Of a stretch of DNA of 64,000 nt, positions 45,160 through 53,495 are shown piece after piece. Numbering within the stretch: position 1 is the first letter of the stretch; every line of letters begins with the position of its first letter. Source of the stretch: Hydromicrobium sp964415365 (lineage in GTDB: Bacteria; Actinomycetota; Humimicrobiia; Humimicrobiales; Humimicrobiaceae). A program made the translations under genes and the position numbers. Under the pieces are notes generated by a model. It was not told the origin of the DNA. It saw only the letters and a list, made by a program, of their open reading frames with translations, and made no database searches. Location: the NCBI GenBank assembly GCA_964415365.1, contig CAYPYW010000007.1, positions 1-64,000 on the forward strand, written 5' to 3'.

Positions 45160-45195
45160 GCATATTAATATTAATATTATTAATATTAATATTGC
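45160..45195. promoter_or_regulatory. Iterated TTAATA repeats, probable antitoxin operator
   Basis: About 35 bp composed of TATTAATATTAATATT, then the same motif again after ATTA; the whole is close to palindromic. It lies 75-110 bp upstream of the antitoxin start. Tandem short palindromes are typical targets of ribbon-helix-helix repressors, so autoregulation is inferred. A TATACT at 45133-45138 on the minus strand could be the -10 box. Confidence 0.5.
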
Positions 45196-45218
45196 CTGCT
45201 CATTATGTCAAGAGTCAA

Positions 45219-45465
45219 TTTAAGAGTGGAAGCATCTAAAATTCCGTGATAGCGATAAAAGTAAAACTTTAAGGGCCAGGATGGGTTATTTCAAAAACAC
45301 GCAAGCTTTTACCCAGCGAGAAAGAGCTTGCTCAGTTTCAGGCTTCGCTCTCCTCTTAGAAGAGGAACCATGCCCGCTTTGCCTTCAAATGGTTTTCTTA
45401 AGTAACTCGTCCTGGCCCATTAATTTATTTTTTATCACGAAATTTTAGATGCTAACTTTAAGAGT
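45219..45465. mobile_element. MITE-like element (229 bp) with 9-bp target duplication
   Basis: Outer inverted repeats AGCATCTAAAATTCCGTGAT (45231-45250) and its near-complement at 45434-45453 match at all but one of about 21 positions. Inner inverted repeats GGGCCAGGATGGGTTA (45273-45288) and 45403-45418 match with two mismatches. Between them are a hairpin GCAAGCT/AGCTTGC (45301-45331) and CCTCTT/AAGAGG (45352-45365). The direct repeat TTTAAGAGT flanks the element exactly three bases outside each end (45219-45227 and 45457-45465), a 9-bp target-site duplication. No transposase is encoded, so it would be a non-autonomous element or structured cassette moved in trans. Confidence 0.78.
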
Positions 45466-45540
45466 TAAATTGTGGAAAATTTGTGGTATCATCTTATAGA
45501 TTTTTAAACCGTCGAGTTTTATAGGGGTGAAAAACAGGAT

Positions 45541-46557
45541 ATGCTCTGGATTGTTTATATAGTTATACCAATTGCGGCTGTACTTGTATTGTTATATTTA
45601 TATTCGTTCAGATATGAGCCAGTTAATTTCAGATTAACGGATGTAAATGTGTTTATAGAAGATTGCCGCTCACAGAGGGTCAGTGAGGATAAGTCAGATG
45701 AACCTATACTTACCATTTTGCATTTGTCTGATTTCCACTTAAGGAAGAATTTCAAAGGAAGAAAATTGTTTAAATTTGTAAAGGGTCTGGCCAGGTTAAA
45801 TGTAGATTTTATTTTTATTACCGGTGATCTTGTGGGAAGCAGTAACAGCGTAGAATACATGATTGAAATGCTTTCTCCTCTGAGAGCAAAATTAGGGAAA
45901 TATGCTGTTTTTGGGGTGCATGATCATTATGACAAAGCTTTAATGGAGTTTATAAAAAATATGTTTAAAAGAAAAAAGAGTTATAGAAAAGAAAATGATA
46001 CCACCCATATGGTAAGAAGGTTAAAGGATATTGGCATCGAGGTTTTAACAAATGAAGGCAAAGAAATTGGAATCAACGGTGGCAGCTTAAACAGCATCGA
46101 GATTATCGGCCTTGATGACCCCATTATAAAGAAAATTGATATAGTTAGAGCTTTCAGCCATATTGATCCTATAAATAAACTGGAGCCAATAGGAAAATCG
46201 GATCATAAAGAGGTATTTAGATTAAGAGGGAAAAAGATGCATAGAATTAATAGCAGGGGTAAATTGCGTTTGGCAATTATACATACTCCTGATACTGATT
46301 CTATAATTAATCTGGCACGGGAAAAAACTGATATAATATTCAGCGGACATACCCACGGTGGCCAGGTAAGACTCCCCTTGGTTGGGGCGGTAATTTCCGG
46401 ATGCAAAATAAAGACAAAATTTGCTTCGGGCCTTTTTTATTTTAAAAATTTCGTCCTTTATGTAACCAGAGGTCTTGGAGAGGGGAAATATTCACAATTC
46501 AGATTCTATTGCCAACCGGAAGCAAGTCTGGTCAGGATATATAAGAGAGATATATAA
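45541..46557 (+). CDS. Membrane-anchored metallophosphoesterase (YkuE-like)
   Basis: A 338-aa calcineurin-like phosphoesterase with one N-terminal helix (residues about 2-22), active domain outside or at the membrane. The dinuclear metal motifs are HLSDFHL (D-x-H), ITGDLVG (GD), GVHDHYD and SGHTHGGQ (GHxH). The normally conserved Asn of GNH[DE] is Val here (GVHD), which removes one metal ligand. In Bacillus YkuE such an enzyme is Tat-exported; here no RR motif is seen. A role in lipid or wall-precursor dephosphorylation is plausible but unproven. Confidence 0.85.
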   Translation: MLWIVYIVIPIAAVLVLLYLYSFRYEPVNFRLTDVNVFIEDCRSQRVSEDKSDEPILTILHLSDFHLRKNFKGRKLFKFVKGLARLNVDFIFITGDLVGSSNSVEYMIEMLSPLRAKLGKYAVFGVHDHYDKALMEFIKNMFKRKKSYRKENDTTHMVRRLKDIGIEVLTNEGKEIGINGGSLNSIEIIGLDDPIIKKIDIVRAFSHIDPINKLEPIGKSDHKEVFRLRGKKMHRINSRGKLRLAIIHTPDTDSIINLAREKTDIIFSGHTHGGQVRLPLVGAVISGCKIKTKFASGLFYFKNFVLYVTRGLGEGKYSQFRFYCQPEASLVRIYKRDI

Positions 46558-46746
46558 AATAGGCTAAGAAAGGCGAACTAGAATCAATAAACCTTGCGGG
46601 ATGGATCAATCTTACTGCTGTTTTAAAACTTGTTGTAGTTATATATAATATCTTTGATTATATACATATTATATGCGTACATGTGTTTATAAAACAAATT
46701 GGGATTAATGATAAGGTAAATAATTCAAAGAAGAGAAGAAGAAGTT

Positions 46747-47247
46747 ATGCCAGAGAGAAGAAGCGGTTGTCCGGGACAGAATCCGGCTTATTTAAAAGAT
46801 TTTAAAACAAATATTGTACCCTGTCCAAAATGTGGGTATGAGATAGAATTCTTTGCCGATGAAAGAAAAGTTAAATGTCCCAGGTGTCACACTAACGTAT
46901 TCAAAGTCAATCCGCAGGTAATAAAATATAAGGATGGTAAACTGATTTTTAGCGGCAGGGATAAGAGCTGCCTCGACTGGTGCGGCGGATGTCTAAGTAA
47001 AAAAGACTACGAAGATATAGAGGAACATGAAAAAAAGATTGAAAAGAAAAAAGAAGATTTCAAAAAACTTATAGACTCAATTGATAAAAAGGACAAAGGT
47101 ATAATTGATTTCTTTATAGAAGCCTTTCGAAAGAGCATAAATAATCCCAGATTAATAGATGAAAAGATATTTCACGTAGTTCAGAAAGAAGATCCTGCTC
47201 TTTTTATAAAAGTGAGAAATTACTATTTAAATTTTATCGGCAGATAA
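46747..47247 (+). CDS. Uncharacterised zinc-ribbon protein
   Basis: A 166-aa protein I do not recognise. PCPKCGYEIEFFADERKVKCPRC (about residues 27-50) is split as CPKCG and CPRC, a clear rubredoxin-knuckle zinc ribbon. A second cysteine set CLDWCGGC (about 78-85) follows, then a charged helix EEHEKKIEKKKEDFKK and a helical C-terminus. Six or more cysteines suggest a metal site or Fe-S centre. The N-terminal RRSGCPGQNP adds one more. It lies in a small plus-strand run with the phosphoesterase and the GerMN gene; function unknown. Confidence 0.75.
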   Translation: MPERRSGCPGQNPAYLKDFKTNIVPCPKCGYEIEFFADERKVKCPRCHTNVFKVNPQVIKYKDGKLIFSGRDKSCLDWCGGCLSKKDYEDIEEHEKKIEKKKEDFKKLIDSIDKKDKGIIDFFIEAFRKSINNPRLIDEKIFHVVQKEDPALFIKVRNYYLNFIGR

Positions 47248-47310
47248 AATTATCTAGTTTACGAAGCTTTTGCGGTAATTTTACGATAATTCATATTGAT
47301 TCTGTGTATA

Positions 47311-48162
47311 ATGAAAAAGGTAGAAAGCAAGCAGGTTAAAAAAAGTAAAAGAAAATCCCATCCGCTTGCAAGGTTTACTTTGATTGTAATTCTTCTGCTG
47401 GCTGTGGGAGTATTTATATTCTACAGCATAGACAATCCCGGTTTTTTAAGAGAAAAGTTCTCATCTTTTTTTGGTGATAATGAAAATGAAGAAACGGCAC
47501 CAGTTCTATCAGAGGGTAGCAAAGATCAATCAGTAGGTAATATTGAAGAATCGGCCATAGTCAGTGACTCCGGCAGAAATGAGATAGGGGATACGGATGA
47601 GGAAGGGAAGGAAGAGGTCGCTTCTAATGAAGATTTGGCTAACAAAGAGACTGAAGGTAGCCTGTCTTTATGGCAGAGGGTAAAAAATTTCTTTATAAAA
47701 TTAAGAGGCGGCGAAGAAGGAGAAGCTTATCCCGGTAAATTGGAAATAAATTTCTATTTTTCCGGCCTCGGTGAAGAGAAAAAATTAGTTTCCGAGAAGA
47801 GATCTGTGAATGCGGGAAGTCCTGCTAATGCTGTACAGAATGCTATTCAGGAGCTGCTTAAGGGACCTTCCAAATCATATCACTTTCCAGTGATACCGGC
47901 AGGAACAAAATTACTCGGTGTGGAAACCTATGAGAATACGGCCAAAGTTGATCTTTCCCAGGAATTTCTGGAGAACAGCCTGGACTCAAGGATTTTAGAT
48001 GAATATGTAATTTACTCTATTGTAAACACACTGACAGAAATTCCTGAAATAGAGGGTGTCGTTTTTTATATAGAAGGTGTAAGAATTAAGGTGTACGGCA
48101 ATATTGATCTATCTGTCCCTGCCATCAGGAATATGGAATATATAAGTGAAGATGAGGAATAG
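47311..48162 (+). CDS. GerMN-domain protein, membrane-anchored
   Basis: A 283-aa protein with a basic N-terminus, one membrane helix (about residues 20-42), a low-complexity acidic linker (about 55-125, rich in Glu, Ser, Asp) and a C-terminal GerMN domain (about 150-275: INFYFSGLGEEKKLV, NAIQELLKGP, ANTAKVDLSQEFL-type strand). GerMN domains occur in spore-germination GerM and in actinobacterial LpqB next to sensor kinases, and probably bind wall or lipid partners outside the cell. Start ATG 47311; TTG at 47296 is an in-frame alternative. No lipobox is seen. Confidence 0.85.
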   Translation: MKKVESKQVKKSKRKSHPLARFTLIVILLLAVGVFIFYSIDNPGFLREKFSSFFGDNENEETAPVLSEGSKDQSVGNIEESAIVSDSGRNEIGDTDEEGKEEVASNEDLANKETEGSLSLWQRVKNFFIKLRGGEEGEAYPGKLEINFYFSGLGEEKKLVSEKRSVNAGSPANAVQNAIQELLKGPSKSYHFPVIPAGTKLLGVETYENTAKVDLSQEFLENSLDSRILDEYVIYSIVNTLTEIPEIEGVVFYIEGVRIKVYGNIDLSVPAIRNMEYISEDEE

Positions 48163-48255
48163 ATTGTGAATTGAAATAAAACTTCTATTGGATTTTTAAT
48201 AACCAGGCAGAAAATATATAATAGCGGATAGTAAAATTTTATAAAGGTGGTTAAT

Positions 48256-49176
48256 TTGAAGATACTTATAACAGGTGGAGCAGGATTTATTGGATCAAAT
48301 GTAGCAGACAGGCTTCTGGAGGAAAACCATGAGGTGATTATAGTAGATGACCTTTCCAACGGGAAGAAAGAAAATATTTCAAAAGAAGCTAAGTTTTACA
48401 GGTGTGACGTTAGGAATAAGAAGTTGTACAGTATATTTAAATCAGAAAGACCGGAAATAGTAATCCACAATGCAGCACAGCTTTCGGTTAGAATATCGGT
48501 GGAGAGTCCTCTGGTGGATGCAGATATAAATATAATGGGAGGGCTTAATGTGATCCAGGCCTGTCATATTTATAATGTTAATAAGATAATATTTGCATCA
48601 AGTGGAGGCACGGTATACGGTGAACAAAAGTACTTCCCGGCGGATGAGGGACATCCCACCTGCCCCATATCTCCCTATGGAGTAGCAAAGCTTACTACTG
48701 AAAATTACCTGTATTATTTTCATAAGACCTATGGCTTAAAATATATATCTTTAAGGTATGGAAATATATATGGGCCAAGACAGGACCCATACGGTGAAGC
48801 TGGGGTGGTAGCCATATTTTCAAATAAAATCCTTGAGGGAGAAAATCCCATTATTAATGGAGATGGTCTCCAGACCAGGGATTATGTTTATGTGGGAGAT
48901 GTCGTGGATATAAATCTCAAGGCAATAAAAAATGATTTTACCGGATCCCTGAATGTAGGGACAGGAAAAGAAACTGCTGTGGTGGAGCTTTTTAAGATTC
49001 TAAGAAAAGTGTCGGGGAAGGATAGCGTTGAAGAAGTTCATGGTCCTCCCAAAGAGGGAGAACAAAGAAGAAGCCAGCTTTCTTATGAGTTGGCTGAAAA
49101 GGTGCTGGGCTGGCAGCCCAGGGTATCTTTGGAAAAGGGACTGGAACTAACTTATAATTGGTTTAAGAATCATTGA
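48256..49176 (+). CDS. UDP-sugar 4-epimerase (GalE-like)
   Basis: A 306-aa extended SDR. TGGAGFIGSNVADRLLEE binds NAD, SSGGTVYGE and SPYGVAKLTTENYL hold the catalytic Ser-Tyr-Lys, and RYGNIYGPRQDPYGEAGVV is the substrate segment of UDP-glucose or UDP-GlcNAc epimerases. The start is TTG 48256 with AAAGGTGG five bases upstream; a GTG at 48247 overlaps this site. It supplies galactose-type sugars to nearby glycosyltransferases. Substrate preference (Glc or GlcNAc) cannot be fixed. Confidence 0.9.
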   Translation: MKILITGGAGFIGSNVADRLLEENHEVIIVDDLSNGKKENISKEAKFYRCDVRNKKLYSIFKSERPEIVIHNAAQLSVRISVESPLVDADINIMGGLNVIQACHIYNVNKIIFASSGGTVYGEQKYFPADEGHPTCPISPYGVAKLTTENYLYYFHKTYGLKYISLRYGNIYGPRQDPYGEAGVVAIFSNKILEGENPIINGDGLQTRDYVYVGDVVDINLKAIKNDFTGSLNVGTGKETAVVELFKILRKVSGKDSVEEVHGPPKEGEQRRSQLSYELAEKVLGWQPRVSLEKGLELTYNWFKNH

Positions 49177-49262
49177 CTCTTGATTTTTTATAATAAAATT
49201 GTAATTTATAACAAATGTTTGATAAGCATTATGCTATTTTAAAAAAGGCTTAATTCTGAATA

Positions 49263-50432
49263 TTAAATAAAGAAACCATATTTAATATCCTTTAAATCAC
49301 TATACCTTTTAGAAACTATAACAGCTTTTTTAATGCCAAGTTCATCGGCGATCTTTGATAATTTCTTTGCATCTTGCTTTGAAGGGTTTATTTTTACTTC
49401 AATAGCTGTGTCTTTGTTAAGAATAAAGTCGATTTCAGCCCCACTTTTTTTCTGATAATAATTAACTTCTCCTTTTATTCTTAAATTCTGAAAAATGCTA
49501 TTTTCAAATAGAGCTCCTTCATCTAATTTAGCAAAATTATTTACTAATCCACAGTCACAAAGATATACTTTGGGTATTTTTCTTATCTCTATGTCTTTTC
49601 CTTTACTAAAAGGCCTTATTGTTTTTATAAAATATGTTTCCTCTAAGAAAGAAATATATTGATGAAGTGTTGGCCGGGAAACTGAAAGTTCTCTGGATAA
49701 TTTTTTGATATCAAGCTTTGTACCGACTCTTTGCATCAGTAGTAATATTAAGTCTCGAATTTTATCATTTCTTCGGAAATCTCCTAGTTTTAATACTTCT
49801 AATTGAAAATAAGAAGTAAATATATCCTCTAAAGATTTTTTCTTTTCACTGATATTTTTTTTTAAAACAACTTCTGGAAAGCCGCCAAATAAAAGATACT
49901 CTTCATATAGATTAGAAATGGTATCAAAGATAGGCTTACTGATATTATCAGGGTTGTCGGGTAGCTTTATATTGCTCTCTTTAAATGATAGAAATTCTTT
50001 AAAATCCAAAGGGAATAATTCAAAAAGATATTTCCTTCCTACCAGAGATTCTGCAAATAAATTTTTTAGATAATAACTTGCTGAGCCGGTGAGGAAACAT
50101 TTTACTTTGTAGTGGTCAATTAAATATTTTATTACTGATGGTAAATTTTTTAATAATTGAATCTCATCTAAAAAAAGATAAGATTTCCTGGTAAAATCTA
50201 CTCCCAGGAATTCAATTGTAGATTTAATTTTTTCATAATTTTCTTCTTCAAAATACTTTTGATTTAAGGGGTTCTCTAAATCTAGAAAAATCTTATTATC
50301 AGAATCAATTTTGTCGTATATAAATCTAATTAAGCTTGTTTTACCCACTCTCCTCATGCCAGTTATAACAATTGCTTCGGGAGAATCGATGTGTTTCTTT
50401 ATTTGGTTGAATAATAGTCTTTCTTTTAACAT
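49263..50432 (-). CDS. AAA ATPase with DUF4143 domain (first copy)
   Basis: A 389-aa protein: N-terminal P-loop ATPase (GMRRVGKTSLIRFIYD; Walker B SYLFLDEIQLL; FLTGSASYYLKNLFAESLVGR), a winged-helix middle (LSRELSVSRPTLHQYISFLEE) and a C-terminal DUF4143/restriction-endonuclease-like fold with GAEIDFILNKDTAIEVKI, which shows the D..ExK nuclease-type pattern. The biological role of the family is not established. ATG at 50432 is chosen; the open frame continues up to 50504, but that stretch contains the promoter. The protein shares its plan with 55152-56438. Confidence 0.85.
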   Translation of the reverse strand: MLKERLLFNQIKKHIDSPEAIVITGMRRVGKTSLIRFIYDKIDSDNKIFLDLENPLNQKYFEEENYEKIKSTIEFLGVDFTRKSYLFLDEIQLLKNLPSVIKYLIDHYKVKCFLTGSASYYLKNLFAESLVGRKYLFELFPLDFKEFLSFKESNIKLPDNPDNISKPIFDTISNLYEEYLLFGGFPEVVLKKNISEKKKSLEDIFTSYFQLEVLKLGDFRRNDKIRDLILLLMQRVGTKLDIKKLSRELSVSRPTLHQYISFLEETYFIKTIRPFSKGKDIEIRKIPKVYLCDCGLVNNFAKLDEGALFENSIFQNLRIKGEVNYYQKKSGAEIDFILNKDTAIEVKINPSKQDAKKLSKIADELGIKKAVIVSKRYSDLKDIKYGFFI

Positions 50433-50475
50433 ATATATTATTAATTTACACTTGGTACCACTTTTTGTTAAACAT

Positions 50476-50504
50476 AATATACATATAGTAGTACTTTTTG
50501 TCAA
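50476..50504 (-). promoter_or_regulatory. Promoter of the first DUF4143 ATPase gene, with repeats
   Basis: On the minus strand, TTGACA (50504-50499), 17-bp spacer and TATATT (50481-50476) form a near-consensus promoter. Two copies of a 17-bp motif (plus-strand TGGTACCACTTTTTGTT at 50453-50469 and TAGTAGTACTTTTTGTC at 50486-50502, 13 of 17 identical) cover the -35/spacer and the start region. TAATTTACA also occurs on both sides (50442-50450 and 50509-50517). Operator function is inferred. Confidence 0.7.
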
Positions 50505-50757
50505 TAACTAATTTACATAAAGTAACATTATCAAGGCCTTGTGGACAAATTATTTAATAATTTGTAGAGTATAATCTAATTAATAATTACCTAAAAATAT
50601 GAAAGATTATGAAAATTCTCTATAATTATACCAGAAAAAAGAAAAATGAATGATGGAGACTATAAATGTAATTTGTTCCCGGGAAATTAGTAATATTTTG
50701 CAATATACGGGTTGTTTGAATGTGTAAATGGTTTGAATACATGAAAATGGATATGAA
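50505..50757. other. Divergent intergenic region between ATPase and glycosyltransferase genes
   Basis: With the leader from 50433 this is a 325-bp stretch without a gene. Apart from the minus-strand promoter described separately it contains the palindrome CAAGGCCTTG (50532-50541) and TATAAT at 50570-50575 without a well-spaced -35. No other signal was recognised. Confidence 0.45.
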
Positions 50758-51987
50758 ATGAAAAGTAAAGAAAATAAACGGAAAGTTCTTAATATTGTAC
50801 CCACTCCCTTTTTTGCTGATAGGGGCTGTCATATGAGGATACTTGGAGAGATGAAAGCTCTGTCAAATTATGGTTACCGGAATATCATAGTAACTTATCA
50901 TAACGGCCGTGATCTGGAAGACCTGGATATAAGAAGAATAGTAAACATCCCATGGTATAAGAAACTGGAGGCAGGCCCGTCAATACATAAATTTTATATA
51001 GATATTCTCCTCTTTTTTAAAGCAGCAGCTGTGTATTTTAAGGAGAAGCCGGATATTATATATGGCCATCTTCATGAGGGAGCATTCGTAGGAGGTCTCA
51101 TAAAGTACCTTTTAACCTTTGGGAAAATTCCTCTTGCTTTTGATGTTCAGGGAAGTTTGACCTCAGAACTGGATACATTCAACTGGATCAAGGGGAAAAA
51201 AGTGATTAGATGGTTTTTCCATGGCCTGGAGAAATTTATCTGTAAGATGCCCGATTTTTTTATATGCAGCTCAGTGTCCAATGGAGATATCATAAAAAAC
51301 AGATTTCATATAAGTCCGGATAAGGTCAGGGTAGTAATAGACGGAGTTCATACTGATTTTTTCAGTAAATCACCGGAAAAGGGATTTAAGAAAAAGCTGG
51401 GAATACCTGAAAATGCACCGCTTATAATATTTACCGGGGCACTGCTTGAAGCAAAGGGAATCTGGAATCTGGTTTATGCAATCCCCATGGTTCTAAAAGA
51501 AGTGGGAGACGTTCATTTTTTAATAGTGGGTTATCCTGTGGAAGAGACAGCAAAAAAAGTAAGGGAACTAGGGGTAGAAGGAAACGTTCATTTTACTGGT
51601 ATGGTTGACTATTTTAAACTTCCTGATTATCTCCTTGTCAGTGATATAGCAGTAGAGCCAAAAGTAGATAAGGCAGGCGAGGCCAGCGGGAAAGTTATAA
51701 ACTACATGGGAGCTGGACTTCCAGTGGTCTGTTTTGAAGGCAAGAATAACCGCCGGTTTTTAGGGGAAGGTGGGATTTATGCAGCCGACAATAAAGTGGA
51801 AAATCTGGCAGCCAAGATGGTATGGGCAATAGAAAATCCGGATAAAGCCAGAAAACTTGGAGAGTTAAATAAAAAAAGAGTGGAAGAAGTATTTTCCTGG
51901 AATAACAGCATCAAGGATACGGTAGAGGCTTTTGAGAAATTAATCTCCAGAAATTCCCGGCGCAATGGGAGCATAATGGAGTCTTAA
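50758..51987 (+). CDS. Glycosyltransferase family 4
   Basis: A 409-aa GT-B enzyme. The N-domain contains FFADRGCHMRILGEMKAL and GHLHEGAFVGGLI, the C-domain PLIIFTGALLEAKGIWNLV and, in place of the strong E-x7-E motif, EPKVDKAGEASGKVINYM with the two glutamates seven residues apart (positions of UDP-sugar binding). It would transfer a sugar from a nucleotide donor to a polysaccharide or lipid intermediate. A GGAT about 6 bases upstream is the only ribosome-site candidate. Confidence 0.9.
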   Translation: MKSKENKRKVLNIVPTPFFADRGCHMRILGEMKALSNYGYRNIIVTYHNGRDLEDLDIRRIVNIPWYKKLEAGPSIHKFYIDILLFFKAAAVYFKEKPDIIYGHLHEGAFVGGLIKYLLTFGKIPLAFDVQGSLTSELDTFNWIKGKKVIRWFFHGLEKFICKMPDFFICSSVSNGDIIKNRFHISPDKVRVVIDGVHTDFFSKSPEKGFKKKLGIPENAPLIIFTGALLEAKGIWNLVYAIPMVLKEVGDVHFLIVGYPVEETAKKVRELGVEGNVHFTGMVDYFKLPDYLLVSDIAVEPKVDKAGEASGKVINYMGAGLPVVCFEGKNNRRFLGEGGIYAADNKVENLAAKMVWAIENPDKARKLGELNKKRVEEVFSWNNSIKDTVEAFEKLISRNSRRNGSIMES

Positions 51988-52122
51988 GCTCGTTTTTTAT
52001 TGTATTTTTATTATATGTTGTACAGTTATATTGTAAGAAAGCATCTTTATTGATATTATACTTCAGAATCAGGTTTAAAATTCATTAATTAAGATTTATT
52101 AATATTCTCTGGAGAAATAACA

Positions 52123-53469
52123 ATGAAAATCTGTGTTATAGGGACAGGATATGTTGGTCTGGTTACCGGTGTTTGTCTTGCTGAAATAGGCAACCAGGTA
52201 TTATGTGTTGACAAGGATAGGGAGAAGATTAATCTTATTGAAAACGGGAATATCCCTATATATGAAGAAGGTCTTACAGACCTGATAAAAAAGAATAAAG
52301 AAAGTGGCAATCTGATTTTTCACTCTGAAACGGGTTATGGTATTAAGGAAAGTGACATTATATTTATATGTGTAGGCACCCCACCGCTGCCTTCAGGTAA
52401 TCCCGATCTTTCAGCAATTGATGAGGTAGCAAAGTTGATCGGGCAATCCATTAACGGCTATAAAATTGTTTCGAATAAAAGTACTGTTCCTATAGGCACC
52501 GCAAAAAGAATCAGGAAAATAATCAAAGAGAATCAGGATAGTGGTAACAAAAATTATGAGTTTGATATAGTATCCAATCCTGAATTTTTAAAAGAGGGCG
52601 AAGCAGTGGCAGATGCTTTCTTTCCGGAGAGAATTGTAATAGGTTCTGAAAGCAAAAGAGCGATTGAGATAATGAAAAAACTTTACCAGCCCATAATAAA
52701 CCAGGACTTTGATTATGCGGTAAATAATACTCATAAAAAAGATAAGGTACCGGTTCTGATAACTGATTCAACCAGTTCGGAGTTGATAAAATATGCTTCC
52801 AACGCTTTTCTGGCTACCAAAATTTCATTTATTAATGAGATTGCCAATATATGTGAAAGGGTCGGTGCAAATATTCTGGATGTTACTTATGGAATGGGCT
52901 TGGACAGCAGGATCGGCTCTCGCTTTATGAAGGCAGGAATTGGGTGGGGCGGTTCATGTTTCCCCAAGGATGTTAGAGCATTAAGCTATACTGCTGAAGA
53001 ATATGGTTCGCCGGCAAGTATTTTAAATGCAGTAATTCAGGTTAATAACCATCAGAGATTTAAAGTGATACAGAAAGCTATGAGTATGCTTGGCATTATT
53101 GACGACAAAATTATTGGTATTTTGGGATTGGCTTTCAAACCAAGCACCAATGATACCAGAGAAGCACCTTCTATTGCTATAATTAATAAGTTCCTGGAGC
53201 TGGGGGCGGAGGTGAGGGTTTATGATCCTGTAGTGAAGGAATGCCCGGAGAATATGGACAAAAGCGCTGTTATGGCAGCAAATCCTTATAAAGCAGTGGA
53301 GGGAGCAAATTTGATGGTTCTGATTACAGAATGGGACGAATTCTACAATCTTGATTTTGGGAAAATTAAAAGTCTTATGGCAAATTTAAATATTATTGAT
53401 GGAAGAAATATATTTGATAAGAAAAAACTTCAAGAATTAGGATTTAATTATACAGGTATCGGATATTAA
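52123..53469 (+). CDS. UDP-glucose 6-dehydrogenase
   Basis: Oxidises UDP-glucose to UDP-glucuronate with two NAD+. The N-terminal Rossmann motif is VIGTGYVGLVTGVCLAE, catalytic Cys279 is in GWGGSCFPKDV, and FLKEGEAVADAFFPERIVIG and LGLAFKPSTNDTREAP are family signatures. At 448 aa it has normal length. CTGGAG is about 9 bases before the ATG. It provides acidic sugar for the polysaccharide. It is the first of three closely spaced genes with the RmlC-like and RmlB genes. Confidence 0.95.
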   Translation: MKICVIGTGYVGLVTGVCLAEIGNQVLCVDKDREKINLIENGNIPIYEEGLTDLIKKNKESGNLIFHSETGYGIKESDIIFICVGTPPLPSGNPDLSAIDEVAKLIGQSINGYKIVSNKSTVPIGTAKRIRKIIKENQDSGNKNYEFDIVSNPEFLKEGEAVADAFFPERIVIGSESKRAIEIMKKLYQPIINQDFDYAVNNTHKKDKVPVLITDSTSSELIKYASNAFLATKISFINEIANICERVGANILDVTYGMGLDSRIGSRFMKAGIGWGGSCFPKDVRALSYTAEEYGSPASILNAVIQVNNHQRFKVIQKAMSMLGIIDDKIIGILGLAFKPSTNDTREAPSIAIINKFLELGAEVRVYDPVVKECPENMDKSAVMAANPYKAVEGANLMVLITEWDEFYNLDFGKIKSLMANLNIIDGRNIFDKKKLQELGFNYTGIGY

Positions 53470-53495
53470 TCAATATTTACTTTAGGAGGCTTGTT

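Larger units (their letters stand above)
45087..45540. other. Intergenic interval (454 bp) between antitoxin and phosphoesterase genes
   Basis: No protein gene. It contains the iterated AT-rich operator-like repeats (45160-45195) and a 229-bp inverted-repeat element with target duplication (45219-45465), listed separately. The last 75 bp before the phosphoesterase are AT-rich with no convincing promoter boxes. Confidence 0.7.

Noticed and set aside
45160..45195. CRISPR-like repeats
   Set aside because: The repeat units are 6-9 bp, AT-only and contiguous, without spacers or cas genes.
50433..50504. N-terminal extension of the first DUF4143 ATPase
   Set aside because: The region holds a near-consensus promoter and repeats; the translation has no family resemblance and ATG 50432 starts the conserved domain.
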